From positions 1-45,643 of the forward strand of contig NZ_JASLCE010000044.1 of the NCBI RefSeq assembly GCF_030146175.1: a stretch of DNA of 45,643 nucleotides, given 5' to 3'. Shown piece after piece: positions 16,909 through 23,953 of the stretch. The notes below the pieces were generated by a model. The model did not search any database, was not told the DNA's origin, and worked only from the letters and a program-made list of their open reading frames with translations. Origin of the DNA: Flavobacterium sp. (lineage in GTDB: Bacteria > Bacteroidota > Bacteroidia > Flavobacteriales > Flavobacteriaceae). The translations under genes and the position numbers were made by a program. Within the stretch, counting starts at the first letter, position 1; every line of letters begins with the position of its first letter.

Positions 16909-16942
16909 AGACCTGTCAGGTTTTACAAAATCTGACAGGTCT
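16909..16942. repeat. REP-like palindrome (copy 2)
   Basis: AGACCTGTCAGGTTTT and AAAATCTGACAGGTCT form a 16-bp stem with one G-T pair around a 2-nt loop (AC). It shares the ACCTGTCAGGTTT core with the hairpin at 7553-7585, but has no T tract and sits 10 nt before a separate terminator. It is therefore not needed for termination. Confidence 0.75.
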
Positions 16943-16949
16943 ATAAAGC

Positions 16950-16981
16950 AAAAAAGTCCTGAGAATTCAGGACTTTTTTTA
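16950..16981. terminator. Bidirectional terminator between fbp and the terB-like gene
   Basis: AAAAAAGTCCTGA GAAT TCAGGACTTTTTT: a 13-bp perfect stem with A and T tracts on both sides, serving the convergent genes. Confidence 0.92.
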
Positions 16982-16996
16982 TTCGGTATAACCGGA

Positions 16997-17428
16997 TTAT
17001 TTGTTCATGTTTTGCATTTCGTAAATAAACGTATCCAGATCTACATTTAAAACCAATAACGAAAACGCTTTGTCTACAATATAAGAAGCGTTACTTGGTG
17101 TAAAGCCTAACGCTAGTACAAAACGGATTAGGATTTCTTTTTGTTTTGGCCCTAGAATATGATCCGCATAAACCATACGGGATAAATCATACAAACGCTC
17201 TAAACGTTGTGTGTATAAATAAGGAGGATTAACCGGATATTTTAAAGGATTCTCCAGGATTTCTTCATATTCCTCTTTTGAAATCTCCAACTGAATGGCC
17301 AACTTATCTAAGAAGTTTCTTTCCTCCTGAGTCAGGTCGCCGTCTGCAATGGCAACGCGTACGATAGCCGAAAAATGACCCTTGTTTCGGGACTTGAATT
17401 CGCTATCAAATAAATCTGAAAATGACAT
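16997..17428 (-). CDS. TerB-like (tellurite-resistance B family) protein
   Basis: 143 residues, all-helical and soluble. The N-terminal half matches the TerB/DjlA-N helical pattern: AIVRVAIADGDLTQEERNFL, where the acidic DGDLTxxE turn is the typical putative metal-binding loop, and a second similar turn is MVYADHILGPKQKE. Such proteins are widespread in Bacteroidetes and are not tied to tellurite resistance outside the ter operons. No ter genes are nearby, so function is unknown. A minus-strand promoter (TTG, N23, TATATTTG) lies at 17461-17494. Confidence 0.78.
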   Translation of the reverse strand: MSFSDLFDSEFKSRNKGHFSAIVRVAIADGDLTQEERNFLDKLAIQLEISKEEYEEILENPLKYPVNPPYLYTQRLERLYDLSRMVYADHILGPKQKEILIRFVLALGFTPSNASYIVDKAFSLLVLNVDLDTFIYEMQNMNK

Positions 17429-17460
17429 AACTTTTACAATTAAATGGTGTTGTGCAGGTA

Positions 17461-17494
17461 CAAATATACTTTATTTCCCATCCTGTTAAAACAA
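17461..17494 (-). promoter_or_regulatory. Promoter of the terB-like gene
   Basis: Minus strand: TTG (plus CAA 17492-17494), 23 nt, then TATATTTG (plus 17461-17468), ending 32 nt before the ATG. Confidence 0.6.
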
Positions 17495-17577
17495 AATGGT
17501 AGCTTTTGTTGACGGAGTATATAAATATCAAAAATAATTGTAAGTTTGGATTCCCAAGTCAATTTAAAAGAAATACT

Positions 17578-18171
17578 ATGTCAGAATTTTGGATATACTT
17601 TAATATCGGTTTGCGTCATGTGCTCGATATCAATGCTTATGATCATGTTTTGTTCCTGATCGCTTTGGTGGTTCCCTATGCGTTTAAAGACTGGAAACGG
17701 GTGTTGTTACTCGTAACGCTTTTTACTCTGGGACACACTTTGTCACTCATGCTTTCGGTTTATGGAATCGTATATATCAAAGCCAATCTGGTCGAATTTC
17801 TAATTCCGATTACCATTTTGGTTACGGCATTGTTTCATTTATTTACCGCTGGAAAGTCATCCAAAAACGAAAGTGTCAGTTTTGTGGCTTTCGTGACGCT
17901 TTTCTTCGGAATTATTCATGGATTGGGCTTTTCCAATTACTTTAAAACCATATTGCCGGGCGCCGCATCCGATAAATTACTGCCGTTGCTCGAATTTGCA
18001 CTCGGTATCGAAACAGCCCAAATTATTGTAGTACTGGTAGTATTAATCCTTTCCTATATTATCCAGACTTTTTTCCGCTTTTCCAAACGCGACTGGACAC
18101 TGGTTATGTCGGCTTTTGTGATCGGTGTGGTATTGCCAATGATCATTAGTAGCGAAATTTGGAACCGCTAA
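17578..18171 (+). CDS. HupE/UreJ-type membrane protein
   Basis: 197 residues from ATG 17578 (MSEFWIYFNIGLRHVLDINA); an upstream TTG-initiated extension is rejected as it covers the promoter. Six or so transmembrane helices. Conserved His/Asp positions of the HupE/UreJ_2 family are visible: GLRHVLD, YDHVLF, LGHTLSL, IHGLGFSNY and the GIETAQI helix. Family members are linked to nickel or cobalt uptake in hydrogenase and urease clusters, but no such enzyme is nearby. In flavobacteria this stand-alone form has no proven role. A -7 box TAAGTTTG lies at 17541-17548. Confidence 0.82.
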   Translation: MSEFWIYFNIGLRHVLDINAYDHVLFLIALVVPYAFKDWKRVLLLVTLFTLGHTLSLMLSVYGIVYIKANLVEFLIPITILVTALFHLFTAGKSSKNESVSFVAFVTLFFGIIHGLGFSNYFKTILPGAASDKLLPLLEFALGIETAQIIVVLVVLILSYIIQTFFRFSKRDWTLVMSAFVIGVVLPMIISSEIWNR

Positions 18172-18341
18172 AAAAAATGCTTATCTTTTCAGTATCAGTA
18201 GCGAAACGTTTGCGTATTTTTGTATTCCGTATTCCTGCTGTCCGCTATATCGTGTTGGTGTAACAAGGATGTCGCTTCCATCAGGGCTATAGGGATAGGC
18301 CATTACCTTTTGTGGTGGTTTACAAGTAACTAATACATTTA

Positions 18342-18770
18342 ATGAAAGAACAAAAACGGAATAAGTACGATAAGGCCTATCTGAGAATTGCAAAAGAATG
18401 GAGCTTGTTATCGTATTGTCAAAGAAAACAGGTTGGTGCAATCATTGTAAAAGACCGTATGATTATTTCCGACGGTTATAATGGAACACCATCCGGATTT
18501 GAGAACTGCTGCGAAGACGACGAAGGATACACCAAATGGTATGTGTTGCACGCCGAGGCGAATGCAATCTCTAAAGTGGCACGATCAACACAATCCTGTG
18601 AAGGCGCAACCTTATATATTACCTTATCGCCTTGTAAGGATTGTAGTAAACTGATTCATCAGTCCGGTATTAAACGGGTTGTTTATTATCAGGGATATAA
18701 AGATGAAGAAGGACTTGATTTTTTAAGAAAAGCAGGTGTAGAGGTAGAGCATATTGCTGATTTGGATTGA
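18342..18770 (+). CDS. dCMP deaminase
   Basis: 142 residues. Zinc-dependent cytidine-deaminase fold with HAE (H70, E72) and PCKDC (C98, C101). The DGYNGTPSGFENCCEDDEG stretch is typical of dCMP deaminases (ComEB/DCTD type) and absent from tRNA or cytidine deaminases. It converts dCMP to dUMP, feeding thymidylate synthesis; allosteric control by dCTP and dTTP is usual for the family. The stop codon is 1 nt before the start of the S41 protease gene, so the two are in one operon. Confidence 0.9.
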   Translation: MKEQKRNKYDKAYLRIAKEWSLLSYCQRKQVGAIIVKDRMIISDGYNGTPSGFENCCEDDEGYTKWYVLHAEANAISKVARSTQSCEGATLYITLSPCKDCSKLIHQSGIKRVVYYQGYKDEEGLDFLRKAGVEVEHIADLD

Positions 18771-18771
18771 T

Positions 18772-20352
18772 ATGAAAATTAAAAAAATATACTTGCCGGT
18801 AATCATCACTACGGCACTCGCTGTGGGTGTGCTTATTGGGGGCTATCTTAACTTTTCTGCCCCAACGGCGAATTTTTCCTCAAACGCCAGTAAAAACAAG
18901 CTCAATAAACTACTGGATTTTATCAATAACGAATATGTCGATGAGGTCAATACCGATTCGATTGTAGATATTACTGTAAACGGTATTCTCGAAAAACTCG
19001 ATCCGCATTCGGTTTATATTGCTAAAAACGAGTTTGAATCGGTGGCGCAAAGTATGAAAGGTGACTTTGTGGGAATTGGAGTCAATTTTTATACCTATAA
19101 AGATTCGGTGGCGGTTATCAAACCCATTGCCGGCGGACCTTCGGAAAGAGCCGGAATCCGTGCGGGCGATCGTATTTTGTTTGCCGGTAACACAAAGTTG
19201 TTCGGAAAGAAAATATCCAATGACACGCTTTTTTCAAAACTCAAAGGCGAAAGAGGATCCAAAGTGGAGCTGACCATTTTTAGAAAAACGGAAAACAAAA
19301 AGTTTAAAGTCAATGTAACCCGCGATTTGGTGCCAATCAAAAGTGTGGACGTGGCTTTAATGCTTGATAATAAAACGGGATATATTAAAATCAATCGTTT
19401 TGCCGAGACCACTTTTAAAGAATTCCATCAGGGATTGTTAAAGTTAAAAGCGGCCGGAGTAAAAGAACTCATTGTCGATGTTCGGAATAATGGTGGTGGC
19501 TATATGGAACGCGCGGTGGAAATCGCAGACGAATTCCTGAAAGATAAAGAACAGATCGTTAAAATCAAAAACCGAAAAGGAGTGGAGGACGTGAGTAATG
19601 CTACTTCGAAAGGAAGTTTTGAAAACGGGAAACTATACATTCTGATCGATGAAAACAGTGCATCGGCAAGTGAAATTCTAGCCGGAGCAATTCAGGATAA
19701 CGATCGCGGACTTATAGTTGGAAGACGTTCGTTTGGAAAAGGCCTGGTACAACGGGAAATGCCTTTAGGTGACGGATCTGCGGTTCGTCTAACGGTGGCG
19801 CGTTATTATACGCCTTCGGGACGATCCATTCAAAAACCGTATAACAAAGGCTTGGAAGAATATTACGGCGATTTTGAAAAGCGTTTCGAGAACGGCGAAT
19901 TATACGCATTCGATAGTATCAAAGTTGCGGATAGTTTGAAGTTTAAAACCAAAAAAGGAAAAACGGTTTACGGTGGCGGTGGTATCATTCCGGATATTTT
20001 TGTTCCGATGGAAGGAAAACATGGCGATGAAGCATTGAATATGATTATGCAATCCGGAATCGTGAGTTATTTTGTTTTTGAAGAACTGGATCACGAAAGA
20101 ATGCAATTTCAGAAGTTAAGCATTCCGGAAGTGGAAAATAAAGTGATCAAGAATGACTTTTATTATGATGGTTTCCGTAAGCATTTGTCAAAAAGCGGAC
20201 TGATTTTTAATCTGGATAAGCATAAAGATAAAGTGAAACAATATCTGGCTGCCGAATTTGTGCGTCAGTTGTTTGATGAACAACATTATTATCAGTTGAT
20301 TCTAAAAGAAGATCCGATGATTAAAGCGGTATTGGAAGCGGCTAAAAAATAA
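18772..20352 (+). CDS. C-terminal processing protease, S41 family (CtpA-like)
   Basis: 526 residues from ATG 18772, one nucleotide after the dCMP deaminase stop. A start 18 nt earlier would overlap that gene and adds nothing. An N-terminal membrane anchor or signal (about residues 5-28) is followed by a tail-specific-protease N-domain, a PDZ domain (about residues 85-175, with GIGVNFYTY and AGIRAGDRILF) and the catalytic domain. The Ser is in ENSASASEILAG (residues 294-305) and the Lys is K323 in SFGKGLVQ. It acts in the periplasm, trimming or degrading proteins from their C-termini. The pairing with dCMP deaminase is not functionally obvious. Confidence 0.92.
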   Translation: MKIKKIYLPVIITTALAVGVLIGGYLNFSAPTANFSSNASKNKLNKLLDFINNEYVDEVNTDSIVDITVNGILEKLDPHSVYIAKNEFESVAQSMKGDFVGIGVNFYTYKDSVAVIKPIAGGPSERAGIRAGDRILFAGNTKLFGKKISNDTLFSKLKGERGSKVELTIFRKTENKKFKVNVTRDLVPIKSVDVALMLDNKTGYIKINRFAETTFKEFHQGLLKLKAAGVKELIVDVRNNGGGYMERAVEIADEFLKDKEQIVKIKNRKGVEDVSNATSKGSFENGKLYILIDENSASASEILAGAIQDNDRGLIVGRRSFGKGLVQREMPLGDGSAVRLTVARYYTPSGRSIQKPYNKGLEEYYGDFEKRFENGELYAFDSIKVADSLKFKTKKGKTVYGGGGIIPDIFVPMEGKHGDEALNMIMQSGIVSYFVFEELDHERMQFQKLSIPEVENKVIKNDFYYDGFRKHLSKSGLIFNLDKHKDKVKQYLAAEFVRQLFDEQHYYQLILKEDPMIKAVLEAAKK

Positions 20353-20357
20353 AGTAA

Positions 20358-20386
20358 AAGAAAAGGGAGCTAAGCTCACTTTTTTA
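20358..20386. terminator. Bidirectional terminator
   Basis: AAAAGGGAGC TAA GCTCACTTTT, a 10-bp stem with one mismatch flanked by A and T runs, between the convergent S41 protease and FAD oxidoreductase genes. Confidence 0.7.
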
Positions 20387-20992
20387 TTTTCGTATACTGT
20401 CGTGCGAATGGGTTTCAATACCGTTGTTCCACAATGTAAGAAGGTCTGTCGCTACCGATGCACCACTTCCGGCGGCTATCGCAAGCTGACTTCTCCATCC
20501 GGCCAAAGTTCCGGCTACATAAATACCGTCGGCAACAAGATGATCATTGTTTTTAAGTTGAATGCGATTCTTCTCCGGTAAAGCTTTACGGTGCGGTTCA
20601 ATATAGTGTTCCAGTCCTTCTATTCCAAAAAGGTTGGAGGAACCGATGGCAACTACAATCGCACGGGTTTTATAGGATGCTTTGTTAGTTGTTACAGTAA
20701 AGTCGCCCGATGTTCCTTCGACTTTGATTACTTTTTCGTCTGGAATTTGTACGATATGAGGGTAGGTTTGCGCCAGATGATCCGTACTTTCGGTTAGGAT
20801 TTCCGAACCCAGTTTTCCTGCCGGAATACCATAGGCGTTATTAAATAGCGCGTCTTGTAACGACGACGCCTTCTGGTGGGTGATAATGCCTATTTTTTTG
20901 TTGGTTACAAAACTCTTTTTATGAGCCGACCCTAATATAAGGGCACACGAAACCCCGGCTACACCGCCACCAATTAGCAACACATCAAACAT
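20384..20992 (-). CDS. Minimal FAD-dependent oxidoreductase (thioredoxin-reductase-like, single nucleotide-binding domain)
   Basis: 202 residues. The N-terminus has the dinucleotide-binding signature VLLIGGGVAG (G8-G13). The C-terminus has the FAD-contacting block VADGIYVAGTLAGWRSQLAI followed by AAGSGASVATDLL, as in thioredoxin reductase. At about 200 residues it lacks the inserted NADPH domain and the redox CxxC of true thioredoxin reductases, so FAD may be reduced by a partner. It follows a 66-residue membrane protein by 3 nt. The reaction is unknown; family assignment is good. Confidence 0.8.
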   Translation of the reverse strand: MFDVLLIGGGVAGVSCALILGSAHKKSFVTNKKIGIITHQKASSLQDALFNNAYGIPAGKLGSEILTESTDHLAQTYPHIVQIPDEKVIKVEGTSGDFTVTTNKASYKTRAIVVAIGSSNLFGIEGLEHYIEPHRKALPEKNRIQLKNNDHLVADGIYVAGTLAGWRSQLAIAAGSGASVATDLLTLWNNGIETHSHDSIRK

Positions 20993-20995
20993 GTC

Positions 20996-21196
20996 TTAGT
21001 TTCCTTTTGTTTTTTCTTCGATGGCTTTCGACATCTTGAAGATTAATAAAATACAAACAGCGCATAATGAGGCCACAATGCCGATTAACGCCACTAAACT
21101 GTTGCCTTCAAAAAGATTCGAAAAATCCAATAACGTTACGTTAAACACAATTAACCCCAACGCGGCAGCGATTAGTATGTATGAGAAAATTTTCAT
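20996..21196 (-). CDS. 66-residue two-helix membrane protein
   Basis: Two hydrophobic helices (about residues 3-24 and 33-54) joined by a short polar loop (DFSNLFEGNS), then a charged tail KMSKAIEEKTKGN. It starts at ATG 21196 and its stop lies 3 nt before the start of the FAD oxidoreductase, so the pair is a translationally coupled operon. It may hold the oxidoreductase at the membrane or be a small independent protein. No family is recognised. Confidence 0.7.
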   Translation of the reverse strand: MKIFSYILIAAALGLIVFNVTLLDFSNLFEGNSLVALIGIVASLCAVCILLIFKMSKAIEEKTKGN

Positions 21197-21257
21197 TGTA
21201 AATAAAAAAAGAACTACGAGTAGTTAAATTATGGCGGTGAAATTAGTAAAAATCTAC

Positions 21258-21833
21258 TTAAACAAATAGACCTTTAACATTCGCTGCGAATAATTTAACA
21301 GCGATGGCTAAAAGAACAACGCCAAACACCTTACGGATAACGCCCAGTCCGTTTTTACCCAATGTTTTTTCGATTCGGGAGGATGATTTTAAAACAAGGT
21401 ATACGATTAGAATGTTGGCCAGAATACCAAAAATGATGTTGATTGTCTGGTATTCCGAACGCAATGATAATAAAGTAGTCATCGTTCCGGCTCCGGCAAT
21501 TAACGGAAAGGCGATGGGTACGATGGATGCCGTATTGGGTGCGTCATCTTTATAAAGTGTGATCCCTAAGATCATTTCCAGTGCCAGGAAAAATAATACA
21601 AACGAACCGGCTACGGCAAACGAGTTGACATCGATTCCGATCAGTTTTAAAATTTCATCTCCTACAAAAAGAAAGGAAATCATAATAACAGCCGCTACTA
21701 TAGAGGCTTTTTCAGATTGTATATGGCCTACTTTGTTACGTAAATCAACAATAATCGGGATACTTCCGAAAATATCGATCACCGCAAATAAAACCATTCC
21801 TACCGTAAAAATTTCTTTCCAATCGAATCCCAT
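21258..21833 (-). CDS. MarC family integral membrane protein
   Basis: 191 residues with six predicted transmembrane helices. MarC/UPF0056 signatures visible: FAVIDIFGSIPIIVDL near the start, AGSFVLFFLALEMILG in the middle, and IVPIAFPLIAGAGTMTTLLS. Proteins of this family were once thought to be antibiotic-resistance factors but have no proven transport activity. A minus-strand -7 box TAATTTTG lies at 21856-21863, close to the ATG at 21833. Probably transcribed with the two downstream genes on the same strand (gap 61 nt). Confidence 0.88.
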   Translation of the reverse strand: MGFDWKEIFTVGMVLFAVIDIFGSIPIIVDLRNKVGHIQSEKASIVAAVIMISFLFVGDEILKLIGIDVNSFAVAGSFVLFFLALEMILGITLYKDDAPNTASIVPIAFPLIAGAGTMTTLLSLRSEYQTINIIFGILANILIVYLVLKSSSRIEKTLGKNGLGVIRKVFGVVLLAIAVKLFAANVKGLFV

Positions 21834-22003
21834 ACCTATTATTTTTTTAAGACTGCAAAATTATATAAATTTATAACAAAAAATCTAAAAACAAGGTTAA
21901 TATTTAACATAAAAATAAAATTGACCTCGAAATGTCTTTGTTTATTGCTTATTTCGCAACGAAAGAGGGTGTTTTATCCCGTTTTAAAGTCCGTATTAAT
22001 TTG

Positions 22004-22011
22004 TACCTTTG
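22004..22011 (+). promoter_or_regulatory. -7 promoter box of the DUF3109 gene
   Basis: TACCTTTG matches TAnnTTTG, 27 nt before the ATG. Confidence 0.5.
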
Positions 22012-22038
22012 TCGGCTAATTAATGAATTCCGAGTATA

Positions 22039-22605
22039 ATGTTTCAGTTAGGGAAAACCATCGTGTCTGAGGAAATTCTTGAAAAAGAATTTGTGTGTAA
22101 TCTGTCGGCTTGTAAAGGGGCTTGTTGTGTGGATGGTGATGCCGGTGCGCCACTTGATCAAAATGAAGTGGCAATTCTGGAGAAAATTTATCCCATCGTA
22201 AAACCGTTTTTACGTCCCGAAGGTGTTGCTGCAATCGAAGCGCAGGGAACTTCAATCGTAGGTTCGGATGGCGAACTGGAAACACCGTTAATTAACGGGG
22301 CGGATTGTGCGTATGTTATTTTTGATGGACCAACGGCGCTTTGTGGTATTGAGCAGGCGTACAACCAAGGTTTGGTCGATTGGAAAAAACCGGTTTCCTG
22401 TCATTTGTACCCGATACGGGTTAAAGACTTTTCCGATTTCGCTGCGGTGAATTATCACAAATGGCATATCTGCGACGATGCGTGTTCGCTTGGAAAAGAG
22501 TTGGAAGTTCCGGTGTATAAATTCGTAAAAGAAGCATTGGTTCGTAAGTTCGGGCCGGAATGGTATAGCGAACTTGAAAAGGTAGCCGAAGAGCTTAAAA
22601 AGTAG
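22039..22605 (+). CDS. DUF3109 family cysteine-rich protein
   Basis: 188 residues. The N-terminal Cys cluster CNLSACKGACCVDGDAGAP (C20, C25, C29, C30) and later Cys (in NGADCAY, ALCGIEQ, VSCHLYP and ICDDACSLG) define DUF3109, a family of Bacteroidetes related to the YkgJ-type zinc- or iron-chelating proteins. Metal binding is inferred from the Cys pattern; the biological role is unknown. Monocistronic in appearance. Confidence 0.87.
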   Translation: MFQLGKTIVSEEILEKEFVCNLSACKGACCVDGDAGAPLDQNEVAILEKIYPIVKPFLRPEGVAAIEAQGTSIVGSDGELETPLINGADCAYVIFDGPTALCGIEQAYNQGLVDWKKPVSCHLYPIRVKDFSDFAAVNYHKWHICDDACSLGKELEVPVYKFVKEALVRKFGPEWYSELEKVAEELKK

Positions 22606-22672
22606 GCCGGCTGTTTTCTTCCGGAAAGGCTTTCATCTGGTGTGTTTGCACGGAAAGCGTTTCTTTTTTTTA

Positions 22673-22700
22673 ACATTACGTTATTTCGTAATGTGTTGTT
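22673..22700. promoter_or_regulatory. Inverted repeat between DUF3109 and nrdB (terminator or operator)
   Basis: ACATTACG TTATTT CGTAATGT is a perfect 8-bp inverted repeat followed by a T-rich stretch (GTTGTTTTT). It could end the DUF3109 transcript. It also sits about 190 nt upstream of nrdB and could bind a regulator. It does not match the NrdR box as I know it. Confidence 0.4.
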
Positions 22701-22881
22701 TTTCAAAATTATAGGTTTTTAAACGCGGCTTGAAAGAATTTTCTTCGCTTGTTAAAAACTCGTCTTAATTGTGAATAAGTTTGACTCGATTTGTCTTTCT
22801 TTTTCCGTTTCAAATACCAATCTTTGTAGTGTGTTTTTCTTTAGAAAAACATAAAATTAATCTTTTAAAAGTCAATGTACT

Positions 22882-23859
22882 ATGTCGGTGATAGAACCAA
22901 TTTTGCAAGAGAATAAAGACCGTTTTGTTATTTTTCCAATCAAACACCACGATATCTGGGATTGGTATAAAAAAATGGAGGCTAGCTTTTGGACGGCAGA
23001 GGAAATTGACTTACATCAGGATTTGACCGACTGGAATACCAAGTTAAACGACGACGAGAAATATTTTATCAAACATATTTTGGCATTCTTCGCGGCTTCC
23101 GATGGTATCGTAAATGAAAACCTTGCGGAAAACTTTGTAAATGAAGTGCAATATCCGGAAGCGAAGTTTTTCTACGGATTCCAGATCATGATGGAAAACA
23201 TTCATAGTGAGACCTATTCTCTTTTGATTGATACCTATGTAAAAGACGAGGCTGAAAAAAATGAATTGTTCCATGCTTTAGATGTTTTTCCTGCCATTCG
23301 CAAAAAAGCAGATTGGGCATTACGCTGGATTGAATCCGATTCGTTTGCCGAAAGATTAATTGCTTTTGCTGCCGTAGAAGGAATCTTTTTCTCCGGAGCT
23401 TTCTGTTCGATTTTCTGGTTGAAAAAACGTGGTTTGATGCCGGGACTTACTTTTTCGAATGAGTTAATCTCAAGAGACGAAGGGGTACATTGCGATTTTG
23501 CGGTTCACTTACACAACCACCATTTGGTAAACAAAGTACCGAAAGACAGAATTGTGGAAATCATCACCGATGCCTTAACTATCGAAAGAGAATTTATTAC
23601 CGAATCATTGCCGGTGAGTTTGATCGGAATGAATGCAACACTAATGACACAATACCTGGAGTTTGTAGCCGACAGATTGTTGGTGGAACTGGGTTGTGAA
23701 AAAGTATATAACGCGAGCAATCCTTTTGACTTTATGGATATGATCTCGTTACAAGGGAAAACCAATTTCTTCGAAAAAAGGGTATCCGAATACCAGAAAG
23801 CGGGTGTATTAAATAAAGATACCGACTCGCAAAAAATTAGCTTCGACGCTGATTTTTAA
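22882..23859 (+). CDS. nrdB: Class Ia ribonucleotide reductase, beta subunit (radical-generating)
   Basis: 325 residues. The di-iron ligands are all present: D74 (AASDG), E105 and H108 (MENIHSETY), E166 (AVEGIFFSG), E200 and H203 (RDEGVHCDF). The radical Tyr is Y112, and the C-terminal FDADF tail should bind NrdA. With a Tyr present this is a classical tyrosyl-radical enzyme rather than a Tyr-less class Ic form. A TAAGTTTG -7 candidate at 22776-22783 leaves a leader of about 95 nt. Followed by nrdA after a 94-nt gap. Confidence 0.95.
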   Translation: MSVIEPILQENKDRFVIFPIKHHDIWDWYKKMEASFWTAEEIDLHQDLTDWNTKLNDDEKYFIKHILAFFAASDGIVNENLAENFVNEVQYPEAKFFYGFQIMMENIHSETYSLLIDTYVKDEAEKNELFHALDVFPAIRKKADWALRWIESDSFAERLIAFAAVEGIFFSGAFCSIFWLKKRGLMPGLTFSNELISRDEGVHCDFAVHLHNHHLVNKVPKDRIVEIITDALTIEREFITESLPVSLIGMNATLMTQYLEFVADRLLVELGCEKVYNASNPFDFMDMISLQGKTNFFEKRVSEYQKAGVLNKDTDSQKISFDADF

Positions 23860-23953
23860 AGAACTGTAATCGGCCATGCTAAATGGCGATTGGGGCGAAA
23901 ACCAATGTGTTTTCTATAAAATTATTTGTATCAATTCATAAATTTTCAATACG

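Noticed and set aside
16997..18171. Tellurite-resistance or hydrogenase/urease cluster suggested by TerB and HupE names
   Set aside because: Neither ter operon genes nor hydrogenase or urease genes are present; the names reflect family history only.
18181..18441. 86-residue minus-strand reading frame
   Set aside because: Its first third overlaps the well-supported dCMP deaminase gene in antisense and it has no good start. Only the non-overlapping part is kept, as a weak remnant finding.
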